DNA of 64,000 nt from an uncultured Shewanella sp. (GCF_947497935.1 NZ_CANMIO010000003.1:124001-188000), one strand, 5' to 3'; numbered from the stretch's first letter, positions 18,410 to 27,170 are shown. Translations and numbers: made by a program. The notes: generated by a model from the letters alone, not told the origin.

Positions 18410-18733
18410 ATGAAAAAATTAATCTTATCGATTTTTTTTATAGGAATCTGTACAAATTTAAGTGCAAAGGAATTAACAAACGGAGTTACGAAATACAGTG
18501 AAAGTTCTATAAAAGAGCTAAAACTGGATTCAATGAGTGATCTGCTTGTAAATTATTTCAATGAAAATAAATTAACACCTCAAGCAATTAACAAAATTAC
18601 ATATTTGGCTGATGGCCAATTAACGCAAAAGTCTTCGGAAGAAAAAAATAGTTTAAAATCGGCCGAATCTGTTGAATTATTACTCAACAATAAAACGCTA
18701 ATTGTCAATGTCATCAGTCGTAAAAACACCTAA
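18410..18733 (+). CDS. unknown exported protein on a cassette-like unit
   Basis: A 107-residue protein with a signal peptide (about residues 1-19, ending LSA) and no recognised domain. The mature part is lysine/serine/asparagine-rich and predicted helical. The gene is markedly richer in A+T than its neighbours, suggesting horizontal acquisition. Its stop codon lies inside the first conserved box of an attC-like site (ACCTAAC at 18728-18734), which is typical of integron cassettes. GAAAGGAA sits before the ATG as a ribosome site. The function is unknown. Confidence 0.65.
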   Translation: MKKLILSIFFIGICTNLSAKELTNGVTKYSESSIKELKLDSMSDLLVNYFNENKLTPQAINKITYLADGQLTQKSSEEKNSLKSAESVELLLNNKTLIVNVISRKNT

Positions 18734-18830
18734 CAAGATAAATCAACAAGGACAAATACTGCTTTGCTTTTGTCACTGCATTCCAAAATTATAGCCAAGC
18801 ATTATTTGCCTGTTATTTTGGGCGTTAGCT
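18727..18830 (+). other. attC-like recombination site
   Basis: Full-length attC layout of about 104 bp: left box ACCTAAC matching RYYYAAC, an AACAAGGACAAAT arm opposing ATTTGCCTGTT, an inner stem TGCTTTGCT (18759-18767) / AGCCAAGCA (18793-18801) with one mismatch, and right end GGGCGTTAGC (18820-18829). The right box deviates at one position from GTTRRRY. Confidence 0.65.
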
Positions 18831-18871
18831 GTCATGGGCTCGTTATTGAAAAGATAGGACAGCCATAACTT

Positions 18872-18934
18872 CCGATGCCAAAGGCTGTGTAGTTCTAACT
18901 CAGTGTAGATACGGCTTAGGCCGTCGGAAACATG
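18872..18934 (+). repeat. dispersed repeat B, copy 2
   Basis: GATACGGCTTAGGCCGTCGG and flanks match 5551-5612 in the same orientation and 18141-18170 inverted. A short inverted fragment of repeat A follows (AGTGTCTGCACATACG, 18984-18999). The rest of the gap to 19239 has no supported gene. Confidence 0.65.
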
Positions 18935-19239
18935 GATGTTTTCGTTGAGCGGTCAGGGATGACGAAAAGCGTGCCTAAGAAGTGTCTGCACATACGCCTG
19001 CCGCAGGCAATTGGAACCACTTTTGCTACAAAAGTCATCCTCAGCTTAAAAATGACGTGCAGTTTTTGTCACCATATGGCGTTCAAGCGACAATTGAGCT
19101 TCCTCCCAATCAGGGCACATTCAGCCAGTGTTCATCTCCCCCTATGTATAACCTTATTAGCCACTCGCCATTGGCAAGATAATGACTAATCGAATAGGAT
19201 CTTTTAAACTGGTGATATCTCAACCCTTTGGTGCCTTTA

Positions 19240-19578
19240 ATGAAAACTGCTTTATTTATCATGTTGATTTCGCTCTCACTATTAGCCGCACTGCTCGCTG
19301 CACAGCCTGCTGCAGCGAATAGCGTGCATGCGGTCACATCTATGATGTCGGTCACTATGAAGGCCAATAATAGCCAGCAGCAGAAACAGAAATTAAAGGT
19401 TCGTAGTAAAGAGCAAGCTGTACAGTTGGCGAAACGCCAATATCGCGGCAAGGTGCTAAAGGTGCAGTCCAGCAGAGTTAATGGCAATCCAGGTTATAGC
19501 GTAAAGCTACTATCGAATGACGGTGTGGTTTTTTATGTCAGTGTCGATGCTAAAACAGGCCGTGTTTCTCGCAATTAG
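19240..19578 (+). CDS. exported PepSY-domain protein
   Basis: A small secreted or periplasmic protein. The ATG at 19240 gives a clean signal peptide (LFIMLISLSLLAALLA, ending AAA near residue 26). The C-terminal ~60 residues form one PepSY domain (SKEQAVQLAKRQYRGKVLKV ... VVFYVSVDAKTGRVSRN), a fold often inhibitory toward peptidases or linked to sensor systems. It lies 57 bases upstream of a PhoP/PhoQ-like pair in the same direction, a common arrangement; it may be co-transcribed and serve the sensor as accessory protein (inference). Confidence 0.82.
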   Translation: MKTALFIMLISLSLLAALLAAQPAAANSVHAVTSMMSVTMKANNSQQQKQKLKVRSKEQAVQLAKRQYRGKVLKVQSSRVNGNPGYSVKLLSNDGVVFYVSVDAKTGRVSRN

Positions 19579-19635
19579 CCCTAGGCTATTGCTTGCAACG
19601 CTTTACTATCGAGCCGTACAACAAGGAACCAAAGC

Positions 19636-20325
19636 ATGAGATTGTTATTAGTTGAAGATGATTTAGAGCTGCAATCAAACCTAAAACAGCATCTTGTCGA
19701 GGCTAACTATACGGTCGATACCGCCGATGATGGCGAGATAGGCCTATTTCAAGGCCGCGAATACAATTACGACGCGGCGATTATCGATGTTGGCCTGCCA
19801 AAGCTCGATGGCATCGCTCTGATCACAAAGCTTAGAGCCCTAGATATCGGCTTTCCTATTCTCATTTTGACCGCCCGTGATAGCTGGCAAGATAAGGTCG
19901 AAGGCTTAGATGCTGGCGCCGATGATTACCTCACCAAACCTTTTCATCCAGAAGAGCTAATCGCTAGGTTAAAAGCCTTGATCCGCCGCTCGGCTGGTAA
20001 AGCCAGCCCCATTGTCACTAATGGCCCCTTTAGCCTAAATACCAGCAGTTTAGAGATCACTAAATCTGGCGAAACCATCACCTTGAGTGGCTCAGAATAC
20101 AAGTTATTTGAATACTTCATGCTGCATATCGGTGAGGTGAAATCGAAAACCGTGTTGACAGAGCACATTTACGATCAAGATTTTGACTTAGATTCGAACG
20201 TGATTGAGGTGTTTATTCGCCGTTTGCGCAAAAAGCTCGACCCCGATAATCAGTTAGGCCTTATCGAAACGCTGCGTGGCCAAGGTTATCGTCTGGTATC
20301 ACTCGATGACGATAGCAAAAAATAA
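19636..20325 (+). CDS. phoP: PhoP-like OmpR-family response regulator
   Basis: DNA-binding regulator of a two-component pair. Receiver domain residues 1-115 with acidic pocket ED at 7-9, phospho-acceptor Asp51, and conserved Lys in DYLTKPFH. The stretch LTARDSWQDKVEGLDAGADD is nearly the PhoP hallmark seen in enteric PhoP. The C-terminal winged helix (about 130-222) ends with the RGQGYRLV wing. The next gene starts 3 bases after the stop, so the pair is translationally coupled. By family, it senses envelope or divalent-cation conditions through the partner kinase. Confidence 0.82.
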   Translation: MRLLLVEDDLELQSNLKQHLVEANYTVDTADDGEIGLFQGREYNYDAAIIDVGLPKLDGIALITKLRALDIGFPILILTARDSWQDKVEGLDAGADDYLTKPFHPEELIARLKALIRRSAGKASPIVTNGPFSLNTSSLEITKSGETITLSGSEYKLFEYFMLHIGEVKSKTVLTEHIYDQDFDLDSNVIEVFIRRLRKKLDPDNQLGLIETLRGQGYRLVSLDDDSKK

Positions 20326-20328
20326 CCC

Positions 20329-21846
20329 ATGATTAGCCTTAAGCGCTTACCCACATTCTTGCACTCGTTAAAGGCGCGGCTCATCGTCAGCGCTATGCTG
20401 CTGATCTTGATCTTACTGCCCATCGTGGGCGTGACTCTTAACGACGCCTTTAAACTGCAAGTTAAGAGTGCCTCGCTTAAAGAACTTAAAGCCTACGTCT
20501 ACTCCATCTTGGCGGTTACCGAGGTCGACAATCAGCAACTGTTTATGCCCGAAGTATTACTTGAAAATCAGTTTAACGTCATTCAGTCGGGTCTGTACGC
20601 CTTAATCACCATCCCTGCGCATCAACAAGTAGCCGATAACCTGTCTCAACAAGCTAGGGACTTCGACGCTAAGTTTGTTGAAGCTAAGCCAATAGGCAAG
20701 CCTGAACAGGCTGGCTCGCTCAACAAGGACACGCGCAAAGTCGCTTGGCGCTCAAACTCATTGCTTGGCATCGACCTGTCTGCGGCAATCACCACAGCGG
20801 TTCATACCTCTGCAACATTTCCTCTGCCAGCAAAAGGTCAGGGGCAATTTAGTGAAATAGAGCTAAACGGCGAGCCGCATTTAGTCTATGGTTTTAGTGC
20901 AAGTTTCGAAACTGAGCAGGTCAATAAACACGGCGAGACCCAGCGCACACGATTCCCTATCACGGTTTATATCATCAAAGATCAGAGTGACTATCTGCTA
21001 CAGGTTAAAGAATTTAATCAGCACCTGTGGCGCTGGTTAATGATCTTAATGGTCGCCCTGCTCTCGATTCAAATGCTATGGCTGTGGTGGACACTCAAAC
21101 CCCTCACCCGCTTACAGAGCGAGTTAGCCGAAATTGAAAACGGTAAAGCCGACCACTTAAATGACAACTATCCCACCGAGCTCAGTGCGGTTGCTAAGCA
21201 GCTCAACACCCTGCTCAATACCGAGCAAAACCAGCGTAAGCGTTATCGTAATGCGCTCGCTGACTTGGCCCATAGCTTAAAAACCCCTTTAGCCGTTATT
21301 CAAAGCCAGAAAGATTTAAGTCCGCAATCATTCGAGCAGGTAAGCCATATCAATCGCATTATTGGCCACCAGCTCAAACGAGCACAGACGGCTGCGGGTT
21401 CGGCGTGGCATCTAGGTGTCGAGGTGGTTGAAGTCTCAGATAAGCTGGTGCGTAACCTACCTAAAATATACTGTCAGCCTCCAATCACTATCACTGAAGA
21501 TGTCGATAGGAGCGCCGTCTTTAAAGGCGATGCCAGCGATTTGACCGAGATCTTAGGTAATCTGCTGGACAACGCCTGTAAGGCCGCTGCTCGCCAAGTG
21601 CTATTAAGCGTAAAGTCTGTCAACTCTTGCTTGGTTATCGGTATCGAGGATGATGGTAAAGGGATCGACGAAGCGCTACACGCGCAGATCTTCGAGCGTG
21701 GTATTCGCGCCGATTCTTACCAGCAAGGGCATGGCATAGGTCTCGCGATTGTTCGCGACTTAGTCGACAGCTATCAAGGGCAGTTAACGGTCAGCCGCTC
21801 GACAAGGCTTGGCGGCGCTCGATTCCAATTAAGCTTTAAGCACTAA
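20329..21846 (+). CDS. phoQ: PhoQ-like sensor histidine kinase
   Basis: Inner-membrane sensor kinase, partner of the adjacent regulator. Two membrane helices (about residues 17-37 and 234-255) bracket a ~195-residue periplasmic sensor. HAMP follows; the H-box is LADLAHSLKTPLAVIQ with His315, the same unusual HSLKTPLA form as PhoQ. The ATPase has N-box NLLDNACKAA, G1 DDGKGI and G2 GHGIGLAI. The periplasmic region lacks an obvious acidic cluster like that of enteric PhoQ, so the signal may differ. Confidence 0.82.
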   Translation: MISLKRLPTFLHSLKARLIVSAMLLILILLPIVGVTLNDAFKLQVKSASLKELKAYVYSILAVTEVDNQQLFMPEVLLENQFNVIQSGLYALITIPAHQQVADNLSQQARDFDAKFVEAKPIGKPEQAGSLNKDTRKVAWRSNSLLGIDLSAAITTAVHTSATFPLPAKGQGQFSEIELNGEPHLVYGFSASFETEQVNKHGETQRTRFPITVYIIKDQSDYLLQVKEFNQHLWRWLMILMVALLSIQMLWLWWTLKPLTRLQSELAEIENGKADHLNDNYPTELSAVAKQLNTLLNTEQNQRKRYRNALADLAHSLKTPLAVIQSQKDLSPQSFEQVSHINRIIGHQLKRAQTAAGSAWHLGVEVVEVSDKLVRNLPKIYCQPPITITEDVDRSAVFKGDASDLTEILGNLLDNACKAAARQVLLSVKSVNSCLVIGIEDDGKGIDEALHAQIFERGIRADSYQQGHGIGLAIVRDLVDSYQGQLTVSRSTRLGGARFQLSFKH

Positions 21847-21981
21847 TTTCTAAGATCTAAACACTAAATGGGCTATAGGCCCTCGCTATATTGCTTTATC
21901 AACCTCATTTTTAACTTTCAGCTTCTGTTCATCTTGGCTTTTTTATACTGATGCTATCGTATACAAAGGTCAGGAGTTCAT

Positions 21982-23409
21982 ATGAACAGACTCAAAAAAT
22001 ACTGTTGCTCATTGGTCAGCACATTTGTCATTGCAATGGCTATTGCAGTGCCTTTGATGATTGCTAGCACCTCTGCCTCTGCGCAGGATCACGACCAAGA
22101 GCAATCTACGTATAGTGGTAGTCAATACAGCGAAGGCCAATTAGCGCAGATGCTGGCGCCTATTGCACTGTACCCAGATAGTTTACTGACGCATATCCTT
22201 ATTGCAGCGACTTATCCACTTGAAGTGGTTCAGGCTCATCGCTGGCAACAAAGTAAGCAACACTTATCAACGCAAAAGCAGATAGACAAGGCCCAAGATA
22301 AAGATTGGGATCCTAGTGTTGTCGCGCTGATTGCCTTTCCTAATGTGCTACAAAAGCTCAGTGACGAACTCAACTGGACCCAGTCTCTTGGTGATGCCTT
22401 TTTACAAGATGAAGCGCAAGTTTTAGCGAGTATCCAAACCCTGAGGCAAGAGGCCGATAATGCCAATAGTTTAGAGCAGATGGAAAACATGCAAGTCACT
22501 CGCGTCAGTAACCAGATAGTGATTGAGCCGGTGAGAAAAGAGATTGTCTATGTGCCTTACTACGACCCAAGAAGTGTTTATGGCTATTGGCGCTGGTATA
22601 ACTACCCGCCAGTCTATTGGGCGGTTTATCCAGGCTATGTCAGACCTAGCTATGGCCACTTTTATTGGCGCGCCGGAGTACATATTAGTTTTAACTATTA
22701 CTTCAGCGCATTCCACTGGCATAAGCGTCACGTGGTTGTAGTGCATCACCATAACTCACATAAATACCGTCATCGCGGCCGTATCGTCACAAGTCATGGT
22801 GCCAAGCGCTGGGCGCACAAGCCTCAACATAGACGTGGCGTGGCTTATAGTAACAATGCGTTACGACACAAATATAAGAGTCACCACCCAAGCCGCGGCC
22901 AGAGTAAAGCACTGCAGCGCAACGAGCGCAAACATGTTAAGCATAACAGCCTTGAGCGAATGAACAGCCCTCAGCGCATTAATAGCCTTGAGCGGATTAA
23001 TAGCCCTGAGCGAGTAAAAGGTCATGAGCGAGTAAAAGGTCATGAGCGAACAAAAAGCCATCAGCAAATCACTCACAAACGTGAGCAGCAGATGCGCAGT
23101 AAGCTAAATCCAAGATCAAAGCCGCAGTTTGCTCAAACCCCTCGACAGAACAGCACTAAGGTGCAGCCAAACTTTAACACTAGGCCAAGTAATCACTCTC
23201 AATATACGGCGCCCAAAAGCCAACAACTAAAGGCCCAACAACCGAAAGCGAATGCAAACTACAGCAACAGGCAGAGGCATCAAAGCCATGCAGCTAAGCC
23301 ACAACAAACAGCGAGGAACCAAGCGCCCCGTAGCCATGCGTCACGAGCCATTTCGCCAACAAGAAGTTCGCCAACAAAAAGTCATCAGCATAAACCAAGA
23401 AAAGATTAA
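21982..23409 (+). CDS. DUF3300 exported protein with basic repeat-rich tail
   Basis: A secreted protein of unknown function. Signal peptide about residues 1-34 (ending ASA). DUF3300 spans about 45-290, starting with LAQMLAPIALYPDSLLTHIL and containing the aromatic VYVPYYDPRSVYGYW block. The ~180-residue tail is Lys/Arg/His/Gln-rich and low in complexity, with seven six-residue repeats of the S-x-E-R-x-N type at 22948-23073 (18-bp units). AGGAG precedes the ATG. The tail suggests binding to an anionic polymer or wall (inference). Convergent with the LRR-kinase gene across a strong hairpin. Confidence 0.85.
   Translation: MNRLKKYCCSLVSTFVIAMAIAVPLMIASTSASAQDHDQEQSTYSGSQYSEGQLAQMLAPIALYPDSLLTHILIAATYPLEVVQAHRWQQSKQHLSTQKQIDKAQDKDWDPSVVALIAFPNVLQKLSDELNWTQSLGDAFLQDEAQVLASIQTLRQEADNANSLEQMENMQVTRVSNQIVIEPVRKEIVYVPYYDPRSVYGYWRWYNYPPVYWAVYPGYVRPSYGHFYWRAGVHISFNYYFSAFHWHKRHVVVVHHHNSHKYRHRGRIVTSHGAKRWAHKPQHRRGVAYSNNALRHKYKSHHPSRGQSKALQRNERKHVKHNSLERMNSPQRINSLERINSPERVKGHERVKGHERTKSHQQITHKREQQMRSKLNPRSKPQFAQTPRQNSTKVQPNFNTRPSNHSQYTAPKSQQLKAQQPKANANYSNRQRHQSHAAKPQQTARNQAPRSHASRAISPTRSSPTKSHQHKPRKD
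22948..23073 (+). repeat. seven 18-bp tandem repeats inside the DUF3300 gene
   Basis: Successive in-frame units start AGC/GGT and encode SLERMN, SPQRIN, SLERIN, SPERVK, GHERVK, GHERTK, SHQQIT. They may change in number by slippage without shifting the frame. Confidence 0.75.
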
Positions 23410-23449
23410 GCAAAGATTAGGTAAAGCGATGTGTACCATTAACAGGTTG

Positions 23450-23484
23450 AATATAAACGCCGTCGAACGACAGCGTTTATATTT
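23450..23484. terminator. bidirectional terminator, DUF3300 / LRR-kinase
   Basis: Eleven-base stem AATATAAACGC / GCGTTTATATT with a smaller inner GTCG/CGAC hairpin and T-rich flanks, located between two convergent genes. Confidence 0.6.
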
Positions 23485-23504
23485 AATTTATCGCTCAGTC
23501 ATGC

Positions 23505-24887
23505 CTAGGCACTTAAGCAAGCTTCAGTATCGACCTGCTCACTCATTTGCTGTAACAGCACGTGGATCTCTTCAAAGCGCGGACGTAATCCCAAACTTGG
23601 CTGTAAACAGGCCTGTTTTAGCGTCAATAATCCAGTAAGAATACCTTGGTTGGCTTGTGCTGAATTTTGCAAACAATGCTCGGCTAAATCCTCTATTAGA
23701 CATCCTAAGGATCGCACTTCTATTGCCTCCATCGCCTCTCTTTGCAGCAAAGGCAACTGGCTTAAATTGGTTGCCGCACCAAAGTCGCCAAATAGGATCT
23801 CAGCATGGGTATTGAACATGGTGTTATGGGCGTAGATGTCGCCATGACTAACCTGATTCTGATGCAAATGTGCAAGACCAGAAGCCATCTGTTTCAAAAT
23901 ACGCAATATCGCATTAAATTCAAATTGAGTTGCATCGCAGAAAGTGTCTCGCGTACAAGTATCGAGCGAAGGTGGCATGCCTAGGTTTTGATAGTTAGCA
24001 GGAATAAGCTCCATCACAAGACCTGTTTTATCTGCTTGCTTTAACTGTGCCACAACCTTAATCAGGTTAGTATGTTGCCCTGCCTGCAAACAGTTAGCCA
24101 ATTCATCTTTTGGATAACCATCGCTAGTGACCTCACCTTTGAATACTTTAACAGCTATATCAATAGGAGTTGCAGCAAGCACAGCCGGTTGATTTAGCCA
24201 TTTGGCTCGGTAGATCACACCCGATGCACCTTGGCCAATAACTTCATGCAGTTCAATATCATCAAGGGTCACACTTGGCATCGTCGCGGCAACTGTTTCG
24301 GAGTCATCGACTACCGCTTGCTGCGCTAAGCTAAACGGACTGCCATCGAGTGCTAACCAGCTCAGGCGAGGTAACTGAAATAGCCAATCAGGCAAGGCAT
24401 TGAAGGCATTCGCCGACAAACGTGCGAGTTCAAGACTTGTGCATTTAGCCATACTCTCGGGTAAACCAGTGAGCTGGTTACCCGCCAATGCGAGTTTTTG
24501 CAATCTGTGTAGCCTGCCCATATCGTCAGGCAAAGATTCGAGATTGTTATCGGTTAAAATAAGCCAGCGAGTATTATCGGGTAGGGCTTTTTCAGCTAGC
24601 AACTTTAGATTGTTCGACTTGAAGCTGATCATTTCAAGCTTAGGGCACTTAGCAAGCACCAGAGGAACTGATTCAAAACAGTTATTAGTTAGAAACAGGA
24701 TCTTTAATTGATGCAAATCGCTTAAATTATCCGGTAACTCACTGAGGTTATTATCTGATAAATCGAGTATTTCTAAGCTATCAGCTAGGGAGAAGATTTC
24801 TTGTGGGAACTGAGTCAAGCCTTCAGCAATCTGTACCCGTTTAATTCCCTTTAATTGCCCCGATGTTAACTGCTCGATGGTGTGCAA
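23505..24887 (-). CDS. leucine-rich-repeat protein kinase
   Basis: A soluble eukaryote-like kinase fused to LRRs. Residues ~15-215 carry about seven LRR units (SLEILDLSDNNLSELPDNL; RLQKLALAGNQLTGLPESM). The kinase domain follows: glycine loop GQGASGVIYRAKW, lysine in IAVKVFKG, catalytic loop HGDIYAHN (HRDxxxxN type) and FGDFGAA, so all main catalytic residues are present. The start is set at the TTG at 24887, with AGGA upstream and the peptide HTIEQL; the longer reading from the ATG at 25001 has no ribosome site and adds 38 residues of non-domain sequence. Divergent from an ABC1 kinase gene. Confidence 0.82.
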   Translation of the reverse strand: MHTIEQLTSGQLKGIKRVQIAEGLTQFPQEIFSLADSLEILDLSDNNLSELPDNLSDLHQLKILFLTNNCFESVPLVLAKCPKLEMISFKSNNLKLLAEKALPDNTRWLILTDNNLESLPDDMGRLHRLQKLALAGNQLTGLPESMAKCTSLELARLSANAFNALPDWLFQLPRLSWLALDGSPFSLAQQAVVDDSETVAATMPSVTLDDIELHEVIGQGASGVIYRAKWLNQPAVLAATPIDIAVKVFKGEVTSDGYPKDELANCLQAGQHTNLIKVVAQLKQADKTGLVMELIPANYQNLGMPPSLDTCTRDTFCDATQFEFNAILRILKQMASGLAHLHQNQVSHGDIYAHNTMFNTHAEILFGDFGAATNLSQLPLLQREAMEAIEVRSLGCLIEDLAEHCLQNSAQANQGILTGLLTLKQACLQPSLGLRPRFEEIHVLLQQMSEQVDTEACLSA

Positions 24888-25084
24888 AATCTTAATCCTA
24901 AATGCCGATGAAAAACAGCGCGCAATACTATACGATTCCCCCTCATAGAGAAAGAGATTGAAACAATGATATGCCCGCAACTCGCTCCTCTGCATTGCCA
25001 TGATCTATATTTGCGTTTTAACGTATTGTTCTAGAATACAACTTGAGTTATTAACTCTCACCACTTTCGGTTTAAGGCCTAATA

Positions 25085-26416
25085 ATGAACAAACGTCAAA
25101 CAGCCAAAGTACCTGCAAGCCGCTTGTCACGTTTCTCATCATTGAGCGGTCTGGCATCACGGGTCGCGGGCAATATTCTTGTTGATGGCGCAAGAAAACT
25201 GAGTCAGGGGCAATCACCTAAATTACAAGACTTGGTGTTAACTCCCAAAAACATAGTTCATGTTGCTGAAAAACTTGCTCAAATGCGAGGGGCTGCAATG
25301 AAAGTCGGCCAGATGCTGTCTATGGACTCTGGTGAATTAATGCCAAAAGAGCTAAGTGAATTATTAGCTCGACTAAGATCTGACGCCAAAGTGATGCCTC
25401 ACAAGCAACTACTGAATATTTTAAATCAAAACTGGGGCGATGACTGGTTATCCCCCTTTTCCCACTTTGAACTGCGCCCCTTTGCTGCAGCCTCTATTGG
25501 CCAGGTACATAAAGCGATACTTGCCAATGGCACGCCATTAGCGATAAAAATACAGTACCCAGGGATCCGTGACAGTATTGATAGCGATATAGACAATGTC
25601 GCAACACTATTACGGGTAGCCAAATTGGTTCCTAAAAATGTCCAATTTGATCGGCTACTTAATGAAGCCAAGAAACAGCTCCATATGGAAGCTAATTATC
25701 AAGCTGAACTTAACATGCTTGAACGCTACAAGGATTTAATGGCAAACGAGCAGGGCTTTATTATCCCTAAGGCCTACCCCAATCTATCTAGTGCAAGCAT
25801 TTTAGTCATGAGCTTTGTCGATGCGCAGAGTATCGAATCAGTCGCAACGCTAAACCAAGAGGTAAGAAACGCAGTTGCCACTAAGCTGCTAAGACTGTTT
25901 TTTAGAGAGTTGTTTGAATTTAAGCTGATCCAAACTGATGCGAATTTTGCTAACTTTCAGTATCAGCAGGCAACAGCAAGAATAGTGTTGCTTGATTTTG
26001 GGGCAACCCGAGAGATCCCAAACGCCCTCTCCTCAAATTACCTGCAACTAATGGCAGCCGCCATCGAGAATCACAGAGACTTAATGGAACAAGCCGCGCA
26101 GCGTATCGGATTTTTTCAAGCGAATATCAGCGCGCAGCAAAAGTCACTAATCTTAGATATCTTTCATCAAGCTTGTGAACCCTTGCGCTCTGTTACAGCC
26201 TATGACTTTGGCTCTAGTACACTAGCTAAACGTATAAAAGCGGCGGGAATGGAGATGAGTACCGACGCTGATAAATGGCACACTCCACCCGTTGATGCGA
26301 TATTTATTCATCGTAAGCTAGCGGGTATTTATTTACTGGTATCCAGACTCAAAGCACAAGTAGACGTAAAGTCTATTTTTGATGAAGTAACAACAGGGAT
26401 TAACCAAAAAGCATAA
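25085..26416 (+). CDS. ABC1/AarF/UbiB-family atypical kinase
   Basis: A cytoplasmic ATP-binding protein of the ABC1 (UbiB/COQ8) family, whose members support quinone synthesis or lipid transport by an unclear ATPase activity. The family's KxGQ motif is visible in MRGAAMKVGQMLS (about residues 68-80), the A-rich loop replacing the glycine loop as AAASIGQVHKA, the lysine as LAIKIQYPG, and the late metal-binding DFG equivalent in VLLDFGATRE. At 443 residues, without the C-terminal membrane helices of UbiB proper, it is the shorter soluble type. The genuine ubiB would be elsewhere. It shares an ~200-bp divergent promoter zone with the LRR kinase. Confidence 0.85.
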   Translation: MNKRQTAKVPASRLSRFSSLSGLASRVAGNILVDGARKLSQGQSPKLQDLVLTPKNIVHVAEKLAQMRGAAMKVGQMLSMDSGELMPKELSELLARLRSDAKVMPHKQLLNILNQNWGDDWLSPFSHFELRPFAAASIGQVHKAILANGTPLAIKIQYPGIRDSIDSDIDNVATLLRVAKLVPKNVQFDRLLNEAKKQLHMEANYQAELNMLERYKDLMANEQGFIIPKAYPNLSSASILVMSFVDAQSIESVATLNQEVRNAVATKLLRLFFRELFEFKLIQTDANFANFQYQQATARIVLLDFGATREIPNALSSNYLQLMAAAIENHRDLMEQAAQRIGFFQANISAQQKSLILDIFHQACEPLRSVTAYDFGSSTLAKRIKAAGMEMSTDADKWHTPPVDAIFIHRKLAGIYLLVSRLKAQVDVKSIFDEVTTGINQKA

Positions 26417-26435
26417 CGACCAGCATGGGCTAAAG

Positions 26436-27170
26436 TCAGTTCTTTAGCCTAGTGTTATATTTATTTTCGCGCTCAATCTTTAGCAGCTCCTGCCCTTTAG
26501 TAATCGCCACTACCGCCTTGGATTTAAACTCACGGTGATAAAGGGTGTATACCACAAAAATACTGGCAATAATCAGGGCAAATGGGTGATAGAACCAACA
26601 CAGTGCCGCCATGGCGAAGTAGTAACAACGCAAACCGTAGTTATAGGAGTGAGCCGCCTGATCTTGCACCACCGCCATCTGCTTAGCATAGCGCAGTAGG
26701 TTGTCATTACTGCCAGTCTTATCGACAGGAGCCGCTCCCACCATCACATTTAAAAAGCCATATTGACGCATAGACCAAGTGAACTGGAAAAATGCCATCA
26801 CAAAAATAAAGGTCAGCATACCTAGCTTAACTTGAACTAATGCATGGTTCGGGTTGGCTGCATAGGGGATGGTTGCTATCACGGTTTCAAGACGCTCGGC
26901 CTGAGCAAACAGGGTTAACACACCGGCAAGGACAAACATGGTAGTCGATGCGAAAAAGGCAATATTGCGTTCTAGATTTGCAAGTAAGGCAGCATCACCG
27001 ACCCGAACCTCGCGGCCTAATAACTCATACATCCAGTTAATACGATGCTTATGTAAACAGCGAGCGATGCAATTGGTGTCTTTGGCTTTACGCTTTGCAA
27101 AGTAAGCATAGCCGACCCAGCAAGTTATAAAACAAAATGGCGCAAAAAGGTCGAGTAACGAAATAGTCAT
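26436..27170 (-). CDS. DUF599 integral membrane protein
   Basis: An uncharacterised inner-membrane protein of the DUF599 family with four predicted membrane helices (LDLFAPFCFITCWVGYAYFA at the start; AFFASTTMFVLAGVLTLFA; MLTFIFVMAFFQFTW; FAMAALCWFYHPFALIIASIF). A family block NWMYELLGREVRVGDAALLANLERN is present. The start at 27170 begins exactly at the first helix; an ATG at 27182 is also possible. The stop lies within a GGCTAAAG / CTTTAGCC hairpin shared with the convergent ABC1 gene. Confidence 0.8.
   Translation of the reverse strand: MTISLLDLFAPFCFITCWVGYAYFAKRKAKDTNCIARCLHKHRINWMYELLGREVRVGDAALLANLERNIAFFASTTMFVLAGVLTLFAQAERLETVIATIPYAANPNHALVQVKLGMLTFIFVMAFFQFTWSMRQYGFLNVMVGAAPVDKTGSNDNLLRYAKQMAVVQDQAAHSYNYGLRCYYFAMAALCWFYHPFALIIASIFVVYTLYHREFKSKAVVAITKGQELLKIERENKYNTRLKN

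Noticed and set aside
18932..19189. Two overlapping short open frames (85 and 66 codons) upstream of the PepSY gene
   Set aside because: Overlap a fragment of repeat A and each other; no ribosome site; neither has a convincing protein composition.
22948..23073. Repeats at 23 kb as an intergenic tandem array
   Set aside because: They are in frame within the DUF3300 coding region and encode a six-residue repeat.
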